NCBI RefSeq assembly: GCF_011602085.1
Contig: NZ_JAAONY010000004.1
Coordinates: forward strand, 201,439 to 265,438
Direction: 5' to 3'
DNA: 64,000 bases
Source: Pseudoteredinibacter isoporae
GTDB lineage: Bacteria > Pseudomonadota > Gammaproteobacteria > Pseudomonadales > Cellvibrionaceae
The position numbers and the translations under genes were made by a program. This document shows, piece by piece, positions 37,605-47,908 of the stretch. Numbering within the stretch: the stretch's first letter is position 1; each line of letters starts with the position of its first letter. Under the pieces are notes generated by a model. That model saw only the letters and a program-made list of their open reading frames with translations. It was not told where the DNA came from and ran no database searches.

Positions 37605-38501
37605 GTGTTTCCCACGATTGAAGACTATATCGGCAATACCCCACTGGTCCGTTTACAGCGTATGAGCGGGCAAAGCAGTAATACCATCTTGCTTAAACTT
37701 GAAGGCAATAATCCAGCCGGGTCCGTCAAAGACCGCCCGGCACTGTCAATGATTCAGCGTGCAGAGGCACGTGGTGATATCAAACCTGGCGATATTCTTA
37801 TCGAGGCCACCAGCGGTAATACAGGCATCGCATTAGCAATGGCGGCTGCCATTAAAGGTTATCGCATGGTGTTGATCATGCCGGCCAATTCCACTCAGGA
37901 GCGCAAAGACGCCATGGCGGCGTACGGTGCGACCTTGATTGAAGTCAGTCAGGAGCAGGGCATGGAATATGCCCGCGATCTGGCGACGGAAATGGCCAGT
38001 CGTGGCGAAGGCAAGGTGCTGGATCAGTTTGCCAATCAGGATAACCCTCTCGCTCACTATCAGGGTACCGGCCCGGAAATTTGGCGTCAGAGTGACGGCA
38101 AGATTACCCATTTCGTCAGTTCGATGGGTACTACGGGCACTATTATGGGTACCTCGCGATATCTTAAGGAGCAAAATCCAGATATTGAAATCGTGGGTTT
38201 GCAGCCAGAAGATGGAGCCAGCATTCCTGGCATTCGTCGCTGGCCCAAGGAATACCTGCCCAGCATTTTTGATGAAGCGCGTGTTGATCGAGTCATCAAT
38301 ATGGGGCAGCAGGAAGCTGAAGAGACCATGCGTGTTCTGGCTCGTGAGGAAGGTATTTTCTGCGGTGTGTCTTCCGGTGGTGCGGTAGCCGGGGCATTGC
38401 GACTGAATCAAGAGTTGGAAAATGCGGTAATCGTTGCCGTCATCTGTGATCGTGGCGACCGTTATCTATCATCAGGCCTGTACGGCGCCAATAAACCTTG
38501 A
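37605..38501 (+). CDS. cysM: Cysteine synthase B
   Basis: A 298-residue PLP enzyme that makes cysteine from O-acetylserine and sulfide or thiosulfate. PLP lysine in NPAGSVKDRPAL, substrate loop EATSGNTGIALA, phosphate loop GTTGTIMGTSRYL. ATG is replaced by GTG 37605 with a GAGAGTGAG upstream. The R-R-W-P (IRRWPKEYLP) segment is typical of CysM and separates it from CysK. Confidence 0.95.
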   Translation: MFPTIEDYIGNTPLVRLQRMSGQSSNTILLKLEGNNPAGSVKDRPALSMIQRAEARGDIKPGDILIEATSGNTGIALAMAAAIKGYRMVLIMPANSTQERKDAMAAYGATLIEVSQEQGMEYARDLATEMASRGEGKVLDQFANQDNPLAHYQGTGPEIWRQSDGKITHFVSSMGTTGTIMGTSRYLKEQNPDIEIVGLQPEDGASIPGIRRWPKEYLPSIFDEARVDRVINMGQQEAEETMRVLAREEGIFCGVSSGGAVAGALRLNQELENAVIVAVICDRGDRYLSSGLYGANKP

Positions 38502-38639
38502 GTGCTTCCTGTTAATTTTGCCTCTATTGTTCTCGCCTGCACGCTCAGGTGAGGGCAGTGGTATTGCCATCCTGAGTCAATGTAAAATAGCGGCTTTACT
38601 CCTGTTCACAATTGTTTATTCAAGACTGCCGTTGTTGTC

Positions 38640-40094
38640 ATGGTCCGTTCATCCCACTTCTCCCGCCTGAAAACCGCCAAATCCCTGCGCCAAAAAAGCA
38701 AGGAGGGTGAGGTCCAACATGTGGCGCTCCATATTACCGGTTTGGACGAGCATGGCCAGGGCTTGGCAAAGGGGCCGAATCAGGAAACCCTGAAAGTCCC
38801 TTTTGTCTTGCCGGGTGAACGCTGTACTGCAAGAGGGCCGTTGACGGGGGAGCCCCTGGAGCTGCTGGACGTCCAGGAGTCGGTTGATCAGCGCCGGCAG
38901 CCCCCATGCCCGGAATTTGGGCGATGTGGAGGCTGTCAGTTACAGCACATAATTTACGATGAGCAGCTGCAGTTTAAACGCCAGCGTTTATGGCATGGGC
39001 TTTCACAGTTGAGCAATGTTCAATCCAGGGTGAAGAGTAAAAGTAAGCCTAAACCTAAATTGGGTAAAAAGACCGTCGCCAAGAAGATCGACCGTCAGGT
39101 TTTTCCCAGTGATCTAGCGTCCATTGATGATATTTCTGTGTTGCAGAGCTCTGAATTGGGGTATCGACGCAGGGCCCGCCTGGGCATCAGCCCGAATGGC
39201 CAGCTAGGTTTTCGAAAAGCGGCCAGCAATGACACCTTGGGCATTGAAAACTGCTTGATTCTGACTGAACCATTGCAGAATCTTATGCAGGCTTTGAATT
39301 CAGTGTTGGCCAGTTTCCCCGAACTCGATTGGCGTTCGCATCTAGGGCATGTGGAGCTGCTTGATGTAGAACCCAGCCCACTGGCGTTATTGAGAGTGGT
39401 TAAAAACATTCCTTCGGCGGCACTCCAGAACATCAAGACAGTCTTTGAGGAGAGGCATTGGCGGGTCGCGGTTCAGCGTCACAAGGACGCTGGTTTTGAG
39501 GCGCTTATTGGTAGCCTGGACAGTTCTTATACGATAAACACTCATCCTATTGCCTTTGAGCCGGGGCGTTTTATTCAGGTGAATACCGAGCTGAATCAAG
39601 CCATGGTGAGGCAGGCGATGCAGTGGCTGGATTTGCAGGGTGGCGAGCAGGTGCTGGATCTGTTTTGTGGCGTCGGTAATTTCACCTTGCCGCTGGCAGA
39701 GCAGGCGGGCAAAGTCCTTGGTATTGAACTGAGCCAGGATATGGTTGAAATGGCCCGAAACAATGCGCGCCGCCTGGGCATTGAGAACGTCGAATTTATG
39801 GCAGCTAATTTGGATCTGGCGGATGGTTTACTGCCCGATTACGAGCAGTTGACAGTGAATCGGCCGGATGTTGTTTTGCTGGATCCTCCGAGGGCCGGTG
39901 CAGCGGGTTTTATTCCCACTTTGCTCGAACTTTCTCCCCAGAGAATACTCTATATCTCCTGCCATCAGGGCAGCCTGCTAAGGGATTTACGGCGCTTGGG
40001 CCATGCTTCCTATCGCCTCGAAAAATTATCCCTAATGGATATGTTTCCGAATACGGAACATGTAGAATGCATGGCGCTGCTGAGCAAAGGATGA
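38640..40094 (+). CDS. rlmD: 23S rRNA m5U1939 methyltransferase RlmD (RumA)
   Basis: A 484-residue SAM-dependent uracil methyltransferase. TRAM domain at about 25-85, the [4Fe-4S] cysteines in CPEFGRCGGCQLQH, SAM motif VLDLFCGVGNFTLPLA, and the DPPRAGAAGF loop. The nucleophile context is ISCHQGSLLRD in place of the usual SCNPATLARD, so the Cys is kept but two next residues differ. A Lys/Pro-rich insertion of about 20 residues (KSKSKPKPKLGKK) follows the cluster domain, and the N-terminus is basic. The gene precedes relA as in pseudomonads. Confidence 0.92.
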   Translation: MVRSSHFSRLKTAKSLRQKSKEGEVQHVALHITGLDEHGQGLAKGPNQETLKVPFVLPGERCTARGPLTGEPLELLDVQESVDQRRQPPCPEFGRCGGCQLQHIIYDEQLQFKRQRLWHGLSQLSNVQSRVKSKSKPKPKLGKKTVAKKIDRQVFPSDLASIDDISVLQSSELGYRRRARLGISPNGQLGFRKAASNDTLGIENCLILTEPLQNLMQALNSVLASFPELDWRSHLGHVELLDVEPSPLALLRVVKNIPSAALQNIKTVFEERHWRVAVQRHKDAGFEALIGSLDSSYTINTHPIAFEPGRFIQVNTELNQAMVRQAMQWLDLQGGEQVLDLFCGVGNFTLPLAEQAGKVLGIELSQDMVEMARNNARRLGIENVEFMAANLDLADGLLPDYEQLTVNRPDVVLLDPPRAGAAGFIPTLLELSPQRILYISCHQGSLLRDLRRLGHASYRLEKLSLMDMFPNTEHVECMALLSKG

Positions 40095-40243
40095 CAAGTC
40101 TCGTCGCAGCAAGAATCAAAAGCTGAGCCGAACAACAATAACAACAGTAATAGTATTCGATAGCAGGAGCATCCACGAATCGTTGGACCTGACTGAAGTG
40201 GTCATATTTGGAATGGCCTGGTTTAACGTAGTGAATGAATTTT

Positions 40244-42490
40244 ATGGTCAAAGTACGTGAAGATCACCCTATCAGCGCTGATGGCAGTGTTGATATCCCT
40301 TCCTGGATCAGACGTTTACAGTCTCGATTTGATGATCCCGATCAGCTGAGCCCGGCCGATCAAGCCCTGATGTTGCAGGTTTGCCAATACGTTCAGGAAA
40401 TCGAGGAGAGCGTTGAGCCTTCTGAAAACAGCTGGGCGGATAGCCAGGGCTGTTTCCGAACCGGTCTTGAAATGGCCGAGATCCTGGCCGATTTACAAGC
40501 CGACACCGAAGTGTTACTTGCGGCAATCCTGTATCGCGCCGTACGGGAACACAAGTTACCTCTTAGCAGAGTTGAGAAAAAATACGGCGAGAGCATCGCC
40601 AGCCTGATTTCCGGTGTGCTGCGTATGGCGGCCATCAGTAATATTCGCAATGACAGCGAAGAGAGTGTGCTTGGCAGCCCGTCGGCCGAACAAGCAGAAA
40701 ATATTCGAAAAATGCTCGTGGCCATGGTGGACGATGTCCGCGTGGCACTGATCAAACTGGCTGAAAGAACCTGTGCCATTCGAGCGGCCAAACACGCAAA
40801 CGCTGAAAAGAAGCGCCGAGTCGCCCGCGAAGTTTCCGATGTTTATGCCCCTCTGGCTCATCGTTTGGGTATTGGCCATATTAAATGGGAGCTTGAAGAT
40901 CTCGCATTTCGTTACCTTGAGCCCGATGACTATATGCACATCGCCAAATTGCTCGATGAACGCCGTGTTGATCGACAGGATTATATTGAGAATGTGATCC
41001 AGCTTTTGCAGGATGCCGCTACAGAAGCTCGCATTGAGGCTGAGATTCAGGGGCGTGCCAAACACATCTACAGCATCTGGCGAAAAATGCGCCGCAAGGA
41101 CATCGGTTTTTCCCAAGTTTATGATATTCGCGCGGTACGTGTGCTGGTGCCTACCGTTCGCGATTGCTACACCATTCTCGGAATAGTTCACAGTCAGTGG
41201 CGTTTGATCCCGAACGAATTCGACGACTATATTGCTTCACCAAAAGAAAATGGCTACCGCTCATTGCATACGGCGGTGATCGGCCCGGATCGAAAAGTGT
41301 TGGAGATTCAAATTCGTACTCACTCGATGCATGAAGAGGCCGAGTTTGGCGTCTGTGCGCACTGGAAGTACAAAGGTACGGATGACAATCAAAGCCAGGA
41401 CAGCTACGAACAAAAGATTGCCTGGTTGCGTCAGGTTCTTGAGTGGAGTGAAGAGCTGGGCACCAATGCTCTGGAAGACGATTTACAGCGCGGTGTTGAG
41501 CAGGATCGCGTCTATGTGTTTACGCCCGATGGCCATGTTATTGACTTGCCTCCGGCCGCAACGGTTTTGGATTTTGCCTATCGAATCCATACTGATGTTG
41601 GTCATCGTTGTTGCGGCGCAAAACTCAATGGCAGAATTGTTCCGTTGAACCAGACGGTGAATACGGGTGACCAGATCGAAATCTTAACGGGCAAGCGTGA
41701 GTCACCCAGTCGCGATTGGTTGTCACCCGCGTTGGGGTATCTCAATACCGCGCGCGCGCGAGCGAAAGTACAGCAGTGGTTTAAACTGCAGGCCAGGGAT
41801 CAGCATCTGGCCAGCGGACGTGCTTTGCTGGATAAAGAATTCAAACGCCTTGCAGTGGATAATCTCGATTTTGAAGCCCTGGCGCAGCGTTTGAATTTAA
41901 AAAGCCTGGAAAGTCTTTATGTCGCCGTGGGTGCCAGCGATATCAGTGTAGGACAAGTGCTGAACGCTGCACAGAAACTGTTGGGGCAGGATCAACATCA
42001 TCCAACCCAATTGGTCGGGCGTGCCAGTGAGCAGTTCAACAACGATGATGTTTACATCGACGGTGTGGGTAACTTGATGACAACCTTCGCGCGTTGTTGC
42101 CACCCGGTTCCCGGCGATAGCATTGCGGGTTACATCACCCTAGGGCGAGGCGTGTCCATTCATCGTCAGGATTGCTCGAACTTATTGCAGTTGCAAATGG
42201 AAGAACCCACTCGAATTATTGAGGTGTCCTGGTCGGCTGCGCCGCAGGATGTGTATGCGGTGTCGATCAATGTGGAAGCGATTGATCGTCATGGTTTGCT
42301 GCGGGACATTACCGCTTTGTTGGATGTTGAACGCATTAACATTACCTCCATGCAAACGCTCTCCAATAAAAGCTCGCACACGGTTAGCATGCAATTTGAT
42401 ATTGAAATTCACAGCTATAGCGAACTGAGCCGGGTATTGGAACGATTAAACCGTCTGCCCAATGTTGAATCCGCCAGCCGGAAAAAATAA
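40244..42490 (+). CDS. relA: GTP pyrophosphokinase RelA
   Basis: A ~748-residue stringent-response enzyme that makes (p)ppGpp on stalled ribosomes. ATG 40244 is preferred over 40235 because the family starts MVKVRE. The HD hydrolase region is degenerate (LYRAVREHKLPLS, no HD pair), so it cannot break down ppGpp; the synthetase carries the RelA-type EFDDYIASPKENGYRSLH. TGS (VYVFTPDGHVIDLPPAAT), Zn-finger (CCHPVPGD) and ACT domains follow. A SpoT-type hydrolase must exist elsewhere. Confidence 0.97.
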   Translation: MVKVREDHPISADGSVDIPSWIRRLQSRFDDPDQLSPADQALMLQVCQYVQEIEESVEPSENSWADSQGCFRTGLEMAEILADLQADTEVLLAAILYRAVREHKLPLSRVEKKYGESIASLISGVLRMAAISNIRNDSEESVLGSPSAEQAENIRKMLVAMVDDVRVALIKLAERTCAIRAAKHANAEKKRRVAREVSDVYAPLAHRLGIGHIKWELEDLAFRYLEPDDYMHIAKLLDERRVDRQDYIENVIQLLQDAATEARIEAEIQGRAKHIYSIWRKMRRKDIGFSQVYDIRAVRVLVPTVRDCYTILGIVHSQWRLIPNEFDDYIASPKENGYRSLHTAVIGPDRKVLEIQIRTHSMHEEAEFGVCAHWKYKGTDDNQSQDSYEQKIAWLRQVLEWSEELGTNALEDDLQRGVEQDRVYVFTPDGHVIDLPPAATVLDFAYRIHTDVGHRCCGAKLNGRIVPLNQTVNTGDQIEILTGKRESPSRDWLSPALGYLNTARARAKVQQWFKLQARDQHLASGRALLDKEFKRLAVDNLDFEALAQRLNLKSLESLYVAVGASDISVGQVLNAAQKLLGQDQHHPTQLVGRASEQFNNDDVYIDGVGNLMTTFARCCHPVPGDSIAGYITLGRGVSIHRQDCSNLLQLQMEEPTRIIEVSWSAAPQDVYAVSINVEAIDRHGLLRDITALLDVERINITSMQTLSNKSSHTVSMQFDIEIHSYSELSRVLERLNRLPNVESASRKK

Positions 42491-42516
42491 CACGCCAAAC
42501 ACAGCGAAGAGCATTT

Positions 42517-43311
42517 ATGAGCGAAGAGCAGGGCATTGATCAACTGTTGGCAATAATGGCCCAGTTACGTAATCCAGAAGGTGGTTGCCCCTGGGATCTG
42601 GAACAAAACTTTGCCTCAATCGTGCCCTCCACTCTGGAAGAAGCGTACGAAGTAGCTGATGCCATTGAAAGCAACGATATGTCCCAGCTGAAAGAAGAAC
42701 TGGGTGATTTATTGTTTCAAGTGGTGTTTTACAGTCAGCTGGGAAAGGAAGAAAAGCTGTTCGATTTTAATGATGTTGCCAGCGCGATCAGTAAGAAACT
42801 GATTCATCGTCACCCCCACGTTTTTTCTGATAAAGACTTGCATGATGAAGAGGCGATTAACAGTAATTGGGAGGCCTTAAAAGCTCAGGAGAGAGCGGCT
42901 AAAGGTTTGTCTTCTGTGTTGGCCGATATTCCCGTTGCACTGCCTGCATTGAGTCGCGCTCAAAAGCTGCAACGACGCGCCGCGAATGTCGGCTTTGATT
43001 GGCAAAGCGCGCAAGCTGTTCTCGACAAACTTGATGAAGAACATGCCGAGTTCAGTGAAGCAATGGCGGCAAACGATCAGGAAGCCATGGCCGATGAATT
43101 GGGCGATATGATGTTTTGTCTAGTCAATCTTTCCCGCCACCTCAAGTTGGATGCCGAGTCAGTCCTGCGCAATGCGAACCGCAAGTTCGAACGCCGTTTC
43201 AACAATGTAGAGTCTCAGGTGGCGAGCAGTGGTGAAGGTTGGAGCGCCCACAGTCCTGAACAACTGGAGGAATACTGGCGGAACGCCAAGGTGAACACCG
43301 ACATCGACTAA
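42517..43311 (+). CDS. mazG: MazG nucleoside triphosphate pyrophosphohydrolase
   Basis: A 264-residue enzyme with two MazG domains (GGCPWDLEQNFASI, then EEAYEVADAIE and EELGDLLFQVVFYSQ; second at about 175-250, DEEHAEFSEAM and DELGDMMFCLVNLSR). It hydrolyses NTPs and lowers ppGpp toxicity in E. coli, where it also sits after relA. 26 bp after relA. Confidence 0.95.
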   Translation: MSEEQGIDQLLAIMAQLRNPEGGCPWDLEQNFASIVPSTLEEAYEVADAIESNDMSQLKEELGDLLFQVVFYSQLGKEEKLFDFNDVASAISKKLIHRHPHVFSDKDLHDEEAINSNWEALKAQERAAKGLSSVLADIPVALPALSRAQKLQRRAANVGFDWQSAQAVLDKLDEEHAEFSEAMAANDQEAMADELGDMMFCLVNLSRHLKLDAESVLRNANRKFERRFNNVESQVASSGEGWSAHSPEQLEEYWRNAKVNTDID

Positions 43312-44372
<1,061 letters not shown>

Positions 44373-44393
44373 ACCACTCGCTGATTTTCAAAA

Positions 44394-44417
44394 GGCCCCG
44401 CTCAGCGGGGCTTTTTT
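44394..44417 (+). terminator. Rho-independent terminator after adk
   Basis: GCCCCGC / GCGGGGC stem, short loop, then six T. Confidence 0.93.
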
Positions 44418-44445
44418 ATGCCCGATAGAAAGACCGCAAAGTAAA

Positions 44446-44473
44446 TTGTTACTTTAGTGGGGTTTTCGATAAT
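44446..44473 (+). promoter_or_regulatory. Candidate sigma-70 promoter of hemH
   Basis: TTGTTA (44446-44451), 16-bp spacer, GATAAT (44468-44473), 38 bp before the start codon and directly after the adk terminator. Confidence 0.5.
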
Positions 44474-44511
44474 ATTCTCAGTCGGATTGAGTCCCTGATA
44501 AGGAAAGTATC

Positions 44512-45531
44512 ATGTCTGCGTCACTTCCCGTTGCCGGAGAATCTCAGCAAGCCAAAAAGCGTGCAGTCTTGCTTGTGAATCTGGGTACCCCTGAAACCGC
44601 TGAACCAAAATCAGTGCGAAAATTCCTCGCAGAGTTTCTGAGTGATCGTCGAGTCGTGGAAATTCCCAGATTGATTTGGTGGCCAATCCTCCATGGCATT
44701 ATTTTGACCACCAGACCCAAGGCCGTGGCAAAAGCTTATCAGTCGATTTGGTGGGAAGAGGGGTCCCCATTGAGGGTGATTACCGAGCGCCAACGGAACG
44801 CCTTGCAGAAAACCCTGAGCAAACGATTTCCCAATGAGCATGTGACCGTGGAATACGCCATGAGCTATGGTGACCCGGGAATTGCCCAACAGATTAAAGA
44901 TCTGCAAGCGCAGGGTGTGGACCATATTGCCGTCTTGCCTTTGTATCCTCAATATTCGGCCACCACGACAGCTGTAGTGTACGATCAGCTTGCAGAGTTA
45001 CAACAGCAACAGCGTGATATTGCCGATGCCCGTGTCTGCAAGTACTACTTTGATCGTCCTTCTTATATAAAGGCGCTTGCACACTCTGTTCGGGAGTATC
45101 GCCTGGAGCATGGTAGTGCCGAACGCCTGCTCATGTCTTTTCATGGGATACCTAAACGCTGTGTGGATTTAGGTGATCCTTATTACCAGCATTGTGTGGC
45201 TACAGCCGAAGCCCTTGCTGGCGAACTTGGCCTGGAGAAAGAACAGTGGGGAATCAGTTTTCAATCTAGGTTAGGTAAAGCGGAATGGCTAAAACCTTAC
45301 ACCAGCGATATCGTTCAGGAATGGGGCCGGGAAAAACTTTCCTCTCTAGATGTAATATGTCCTGCTTTTGCAGCAGACTGCCTGGAAACGCTGGAAGAAA
45401 TTTCTGAGGAAATACGAGAAGAATTTCAGGAAGCGGGCGGTGGAGATTTTTCCTATATTCCCTGCCTGAACGATTCTGCAATGCATATTGAGTGCTTGGC
45501 CGAGCTTTCAGAAGAATTATTGGGGCTCTGA
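44512..45531 (+). CDS. hemH: Ferrochelatase
   Basis: A 339-residue enzyme that inserts Fe(II) into protoporphyrin IX, the last step of heme synthesis. VLLVNLGTPETAEPKSVRKFL, metal-binding His in LLMSFHGIPKRC, and the C-terminal acidic path in CPAFAADCLETLEEI. AAGGAAAG precedes ATG 44512. adk-hemH is also adjacent in E. coli. Confidence 0.97.
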   Translation: MSASLPVAGESQQAKKRAVLLVNLGTPETAEPKSVRKFLAEFLSDRRVVEIPRLIWWPILHGIILTTRPKAVAKAYQSIWWEEGSPLRVITERQRNALQKTLSKRFPNEHVTVEYAMSYGDPGIAQQIKDLQAQGVDHIAVLPLYPQYSATTTAVVYDQLAELQQQQRDIADARVCKYYFDRPSYIKALAHSVREYRLEHGSAERLLMSFHGIPKRCVDLGDPYYQHCVATAEALAGELGLEKEQWGISFQSRLGKAEWLKPYTSDIVQEWGREKLSSLDVICPAFAADCLETLEEISEEIREEFQEAGGGDFSYIPCLNDSAMHIECLAELSEELLGL

Positions 45532-45558
45532 TTAGCTCTCTATTGGCACGCTAAATGA

Positions 45559-45632
45559 AAATTGTGCTCATTTTTCAAAACGAGCGTTTGGGAGATGAGC
45601 ACAAAAACACAATTGAATGTCGAAATTGTGCT
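45559..45632. repeat. Cluster of GCACAATT-type repeats
   Basis: TTGTGCTCAT (45562-45571) and ATGAGCACAA (45595-45604) are perfect inverted repeats with a 23-bp spacer. CACAATT (45608-45614) and AATTGTG (45624-45630) form a second one. AAATTGTGCT occurs twice as a direct repeat (45559-45568, 45623-45632). Looks like a regulator-binding array or the 3' hairpin of hemH. Confidence 0.55.
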
Positions 45633-45970
45633 TCAAGCTCGGGACAATCCTGAATCAACCTTGAAATCCACCCCTAAATCTAACGTCAGTTCATTGTTTT
45701 TATCGATTTGGGGATCTTTTCATAGATACTTTTGAGGGAATTCAATTCCCAATAATTCTCCGCTTTGTTTTCTTCCTTTTTATTCCCAGAAGTTCATTCT
45801 TTGTTAATAAATCAATTTTAAATGCCGCTTCAGCAGAGTTAAAAAGCTCAATAATTCTCTCGAAACAGATAAAAATTAAAAAAAACGGTAAAAATTTCTC
45901 TTTTCGGCGCAAAAAAGCGTTGTAAAAACGTGCAAATTGGTTTTTTTTTAAATAATATCGGCTTTAGCCC

Positions 45971-45998
45971 TTGGGCTGTTGAATTTTTGTGCTATTGT
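45971..45998 (+). promoter_or_regulatory. Candidate promoter of the histone-like gene
   Basis: TTGGGC (45971-45976), 16-bp spacer, TATTGT (45993-45998) preceded by TGC, an extended -10. Confidence 0.4.
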
Positions 45999-46039
45999 TC
46001 TAAGTGCTAGTGGACTGGCATCTATCGAGGAGAAACCTT

Positions 46040-46906
46040 ATGGCCAAAGTTGCAAAGAAGACAGCGAAACGTAAAGCTGCATCGAAAAAAACCAGCGCAA
46101 GTAAAGCAAAGGTAGCAGTATCACCTGCAGCTGCACGCGCGCAAACTTCATTGGATAAATTAGTGAAGGAGTTAACCGCTCAAGCCAAGAAAGTTGCTGC
46201 AGCTCGTAAGAAGGCAGCAGCTGCCAAGAAAAAATCCAGTAAAAGCAAAAAAGCTGCCGATAAGCGCGCTGCGAAGTCTGCCAGCGCTGCAGTTAGTAAA
46301 GCGGCTGATAAAGCCAAAACCCTGCGCGGCAAGATCAGCAAAGCCAAACAAAGCCTGGCCGCAGCTAAGAAAGCGGACGCTGCCAAAGCTGCTCAAGCGG
46401 CTGCCAAGTCTCGAGTGGAGGATTTAGAAGCCAAATTGGCCGCTAAAGCCGAAGCTGACCTGGCGAAAGCAGTCAAAGCCTTCCAAAGCAAGTGGGCAGC
46501 CAAGCGCAAAGCCGCTGACAAGAAAAAAGTCAGTACTCTGGCGAAGAAGCTTTCTGCCAAGCTGAAAGCAGCTGAGAAGAAAGAGAAAGCCAAGGCCGCC
46601 GCTGCCGCTAAGAAAGAGGCTGCTAAAGCCAAGGCTGCAGAGAAGAAGGCTGCGGCAAAAGCGAAGGTTGCTGCAAAGAAAGCGGCTGCTAAAGCCAAAG
46701 CGGCTGAGAAAAAGGCTGCTGCCAAGGCAAAAGCTGCGGAGAAGAAAGCCGCTGCAAAAGCCAAGGCCGCCGCTAAGAAGGCTGCTTCCAAGGCGAAAGC
46801 CAAGCCTAAGAAGGCGAAAGCCAAACCTAAAAAAGCCGCTGCCAAGGCCAAGCCGAAGGCACGTGCTAGCGCTAAGAAGCGCGGTCGTCCAGCCAAGAGG
46901 AAGTAA
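46040..46906 (+). CDS. AlgP-like histone H1-like DNA-binding protein with AT-hook
   Basis: A 288-residue protein made almost only of Lys and Ala with a few Pro, Arg, Ser and Glu; no aromatic core except one Phe and one Trp around residue 150. ATG 46040 has GAGGAG eight bases upstream. The middle (about 95-190) is predicted helical, possibly coiled; from about residue 190 it repeats an 11-residue unit AAEKKAAAKAK, and it ends KKRGRPAKRK, whose RGRP core is an AT-hook. AlgP (AlgR3) of P. aeruginosa and H1-like proteins of other bacteria have the same plan and compact DNA. The AT-rich upstream region could be one of its own binding targets. Confidence 0.85.
   Translation: MAKVAKKTAKRKAASKKTSASKAKVAVSPAAARAQTSLDKLVKELTAQAKKVAAARKKAAAAKKKSSKSKKAADKRAAKSASAAVSKAADKAKTLRGKISKAKQSLAAAKKADAAKAAQAAAKSRVEDLEAKLAAKAEADLAKAVKAFQSKWAAKRKAADKKKVSTLAKKLSAKLKAAEKKEKAKAAAAAKKEAAKAKAAEKKAAAKAKVAAKKAAAKAKAAEKKAAAKAKAAEKKAAAKAKAAAKKAASKAKAKPKKAKAKPKKAAAKAKPKARASAKKRGRPAKRK
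46616..46800 (+). repeat. Protein-coding tandem repeats of about 33 bp
   Basis: About five copies encode AAEKKAAAKAK-like units. The amino acids repeat closely but synonymous codons vary between copies (GCT, GCC, GCA, GCG; AAA and AAG), so the DNA repeat is imperfect. Confidence 0.75.
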
Positions 46907-46932
46907 TTACGCTTCTTTAGTTGGATGAGAAT

Positions 46933-46967
46933 AAACCCGCCCCTGCGTAGCAGAGGCGGGTTTTTTT
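46933..46967 (+). terminator. Rho-independent terminator after the histone-like gene
   Basis: AAACCCGCC / GGCGGGTTT stem around a 13-base loop, followed by a T7 run. Confidence 0.93.
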
Positions 46968-47092
46968 ATGTGTGTGGTATTGGATAGCGGCTTACGAGCC
47001 CCCGAGCAACACGCTGGCGGGGAAATTTATCTGAACAGAAACCCGGAATTAGAGTAAAATCCGTCTTTTGATTTTGCAGGTTTACACTCCCT

Positions 47093-47860
47093 ATGAGCTA
47101 TATTCTCTCTCTGGATACCGCTTCTGACTATTGCTCGGTGGCCATTGTTGATACTCGCCAGCAAACCTCTCTGGCGGAACTGGATATCAGAGAATTACGC
47201 CGACAGGCTCCCCGTCAGCACACCCAGTTATTGTTACCCATGGTCGATGAATTATTGCAGCAGGAAGCTGTCGATAGACATGAGCTGAACGCGATTGCGT
47301 TTGGAGCGGGACCAGGTTCCTTTACCGGGCTTAGAATCAGCTTCGCGGTTGTCCAGGGACTGGCGTATGGGTTGCAAATTCCGGTTTTGCCTATTTCAAC
47401 ACTGGCGGCAATGGGATCGGCAATGGCGCAATCGAATTTGCCGGATATCAACGCCCAAGCGGAAAAGAAAAGTGTCTTTTTGAGCTGCCTGGATGCGCGC
47501 ATGAATCAGGTGTATTGGGGGGCTTATAGCCACGACGGTGAAAAGCTTCTGGCCTTGCAGGATGATGCGTTGGATAACCCCGATATTGCTGCCGAAAAAA
47601 TGCAGCAGCTGATCGAAAGTCAGTTTCCCAAGACCACCGTGTATTGTTGTGGCCCGGGTTGGCAATATCCTGAGCTGTCTGAAATATTAAACAGGGCAGG
47701 GCAGAAGGATCTTGATATCGAGCCTTGGGCTCAGGAAATTTTGCGCCTCGGATTTGATCAGTGGCAAAGCGGTAATGTGCAAGATATTCGTCAGGTACAG
47801 CCTGTATATCTACGTAATGAAGTAAGCTGGGAAAAACGCCAACGTATTCGTCAGCCATAA
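47093..47860 (+). CDS. tsaB: TsaB, tRNA t6A synthesis subunit
   Basis: A 255-residue ASKHA-fold partner of TsaD, needed for threonylcarbamoyl-adenosine at tRNA position 37. ILSLDTASDYCSVAIVD at the start and FGAGPGSFTGLRISFAVVQGLAYG are the family signatures. Followed by uppP. Confidence 0.95.
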   Translation: MSYILSLDTASDYCSVAIVDTRQQTSLAELDIRELRRQAPRQHTQLLLPMVDELLQQEAVDRHELNAIAFGAGPGSFTGLRISFAVVQGLAYGLQIPVLPISTLAAMGSAMAQSNLPDINAQAEKKSVFLSCLDARMNQVYWGAYSHDGEKLLALQDDALDNPDIAAEKMQQLIESQFPKTTVYCCGPGWQYPELSEILNRAGQKDLDIEPWAQEILRLGFDQWQSGNVQDIRQVQPVYLRNEVSWEKRQRIRQP

Positions 47861-47869
47861 TGTCGTCAC

Positions 47870-47887
47870 AGGGAACGGCCCTTTTTA
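47870..47887 (+). terminator. Short hairpin between tsaB and uppP
   Basis: AGGG / CCCT stem followed by TTTTATT; weak, it may allow read-through. Confidence 0.35.
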
Positions 47888-47908
47888 TTGAGCGCATCAG
47901 GAGTACTA

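Larger units (their letters stand above)
45532..46039. other. 508-bp AT-rich region upstream of the histone-like gene
   Basis: Strikingly richer in A/T than the rest of the window, with runs such as T9 at 45941-45949 and A-tracts near 45876-45905. No gene is present. The left third has a cluster of repeats (listed separately), and the right end the likely promoter. Confidence 0.7.

Noticed and set aside
37833..38411. 192-codon minus-strand frame inside cysM
   Set aside because: Shadow of the PLP enzyme gene, without ribosome site.
40556..41191. 211-codon minus-strand frame inside relA
   Set aside because: Antisense to conserved RelA domains; codon use is not protein-like.
46393..46896. Ala/Leu/Phe-rich 167-codon frame on the minus strand
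   Set aside because: It is the mirror of the Lys/Ala repeats in the histone-like gene; the low-complexity pattern is an artefact.
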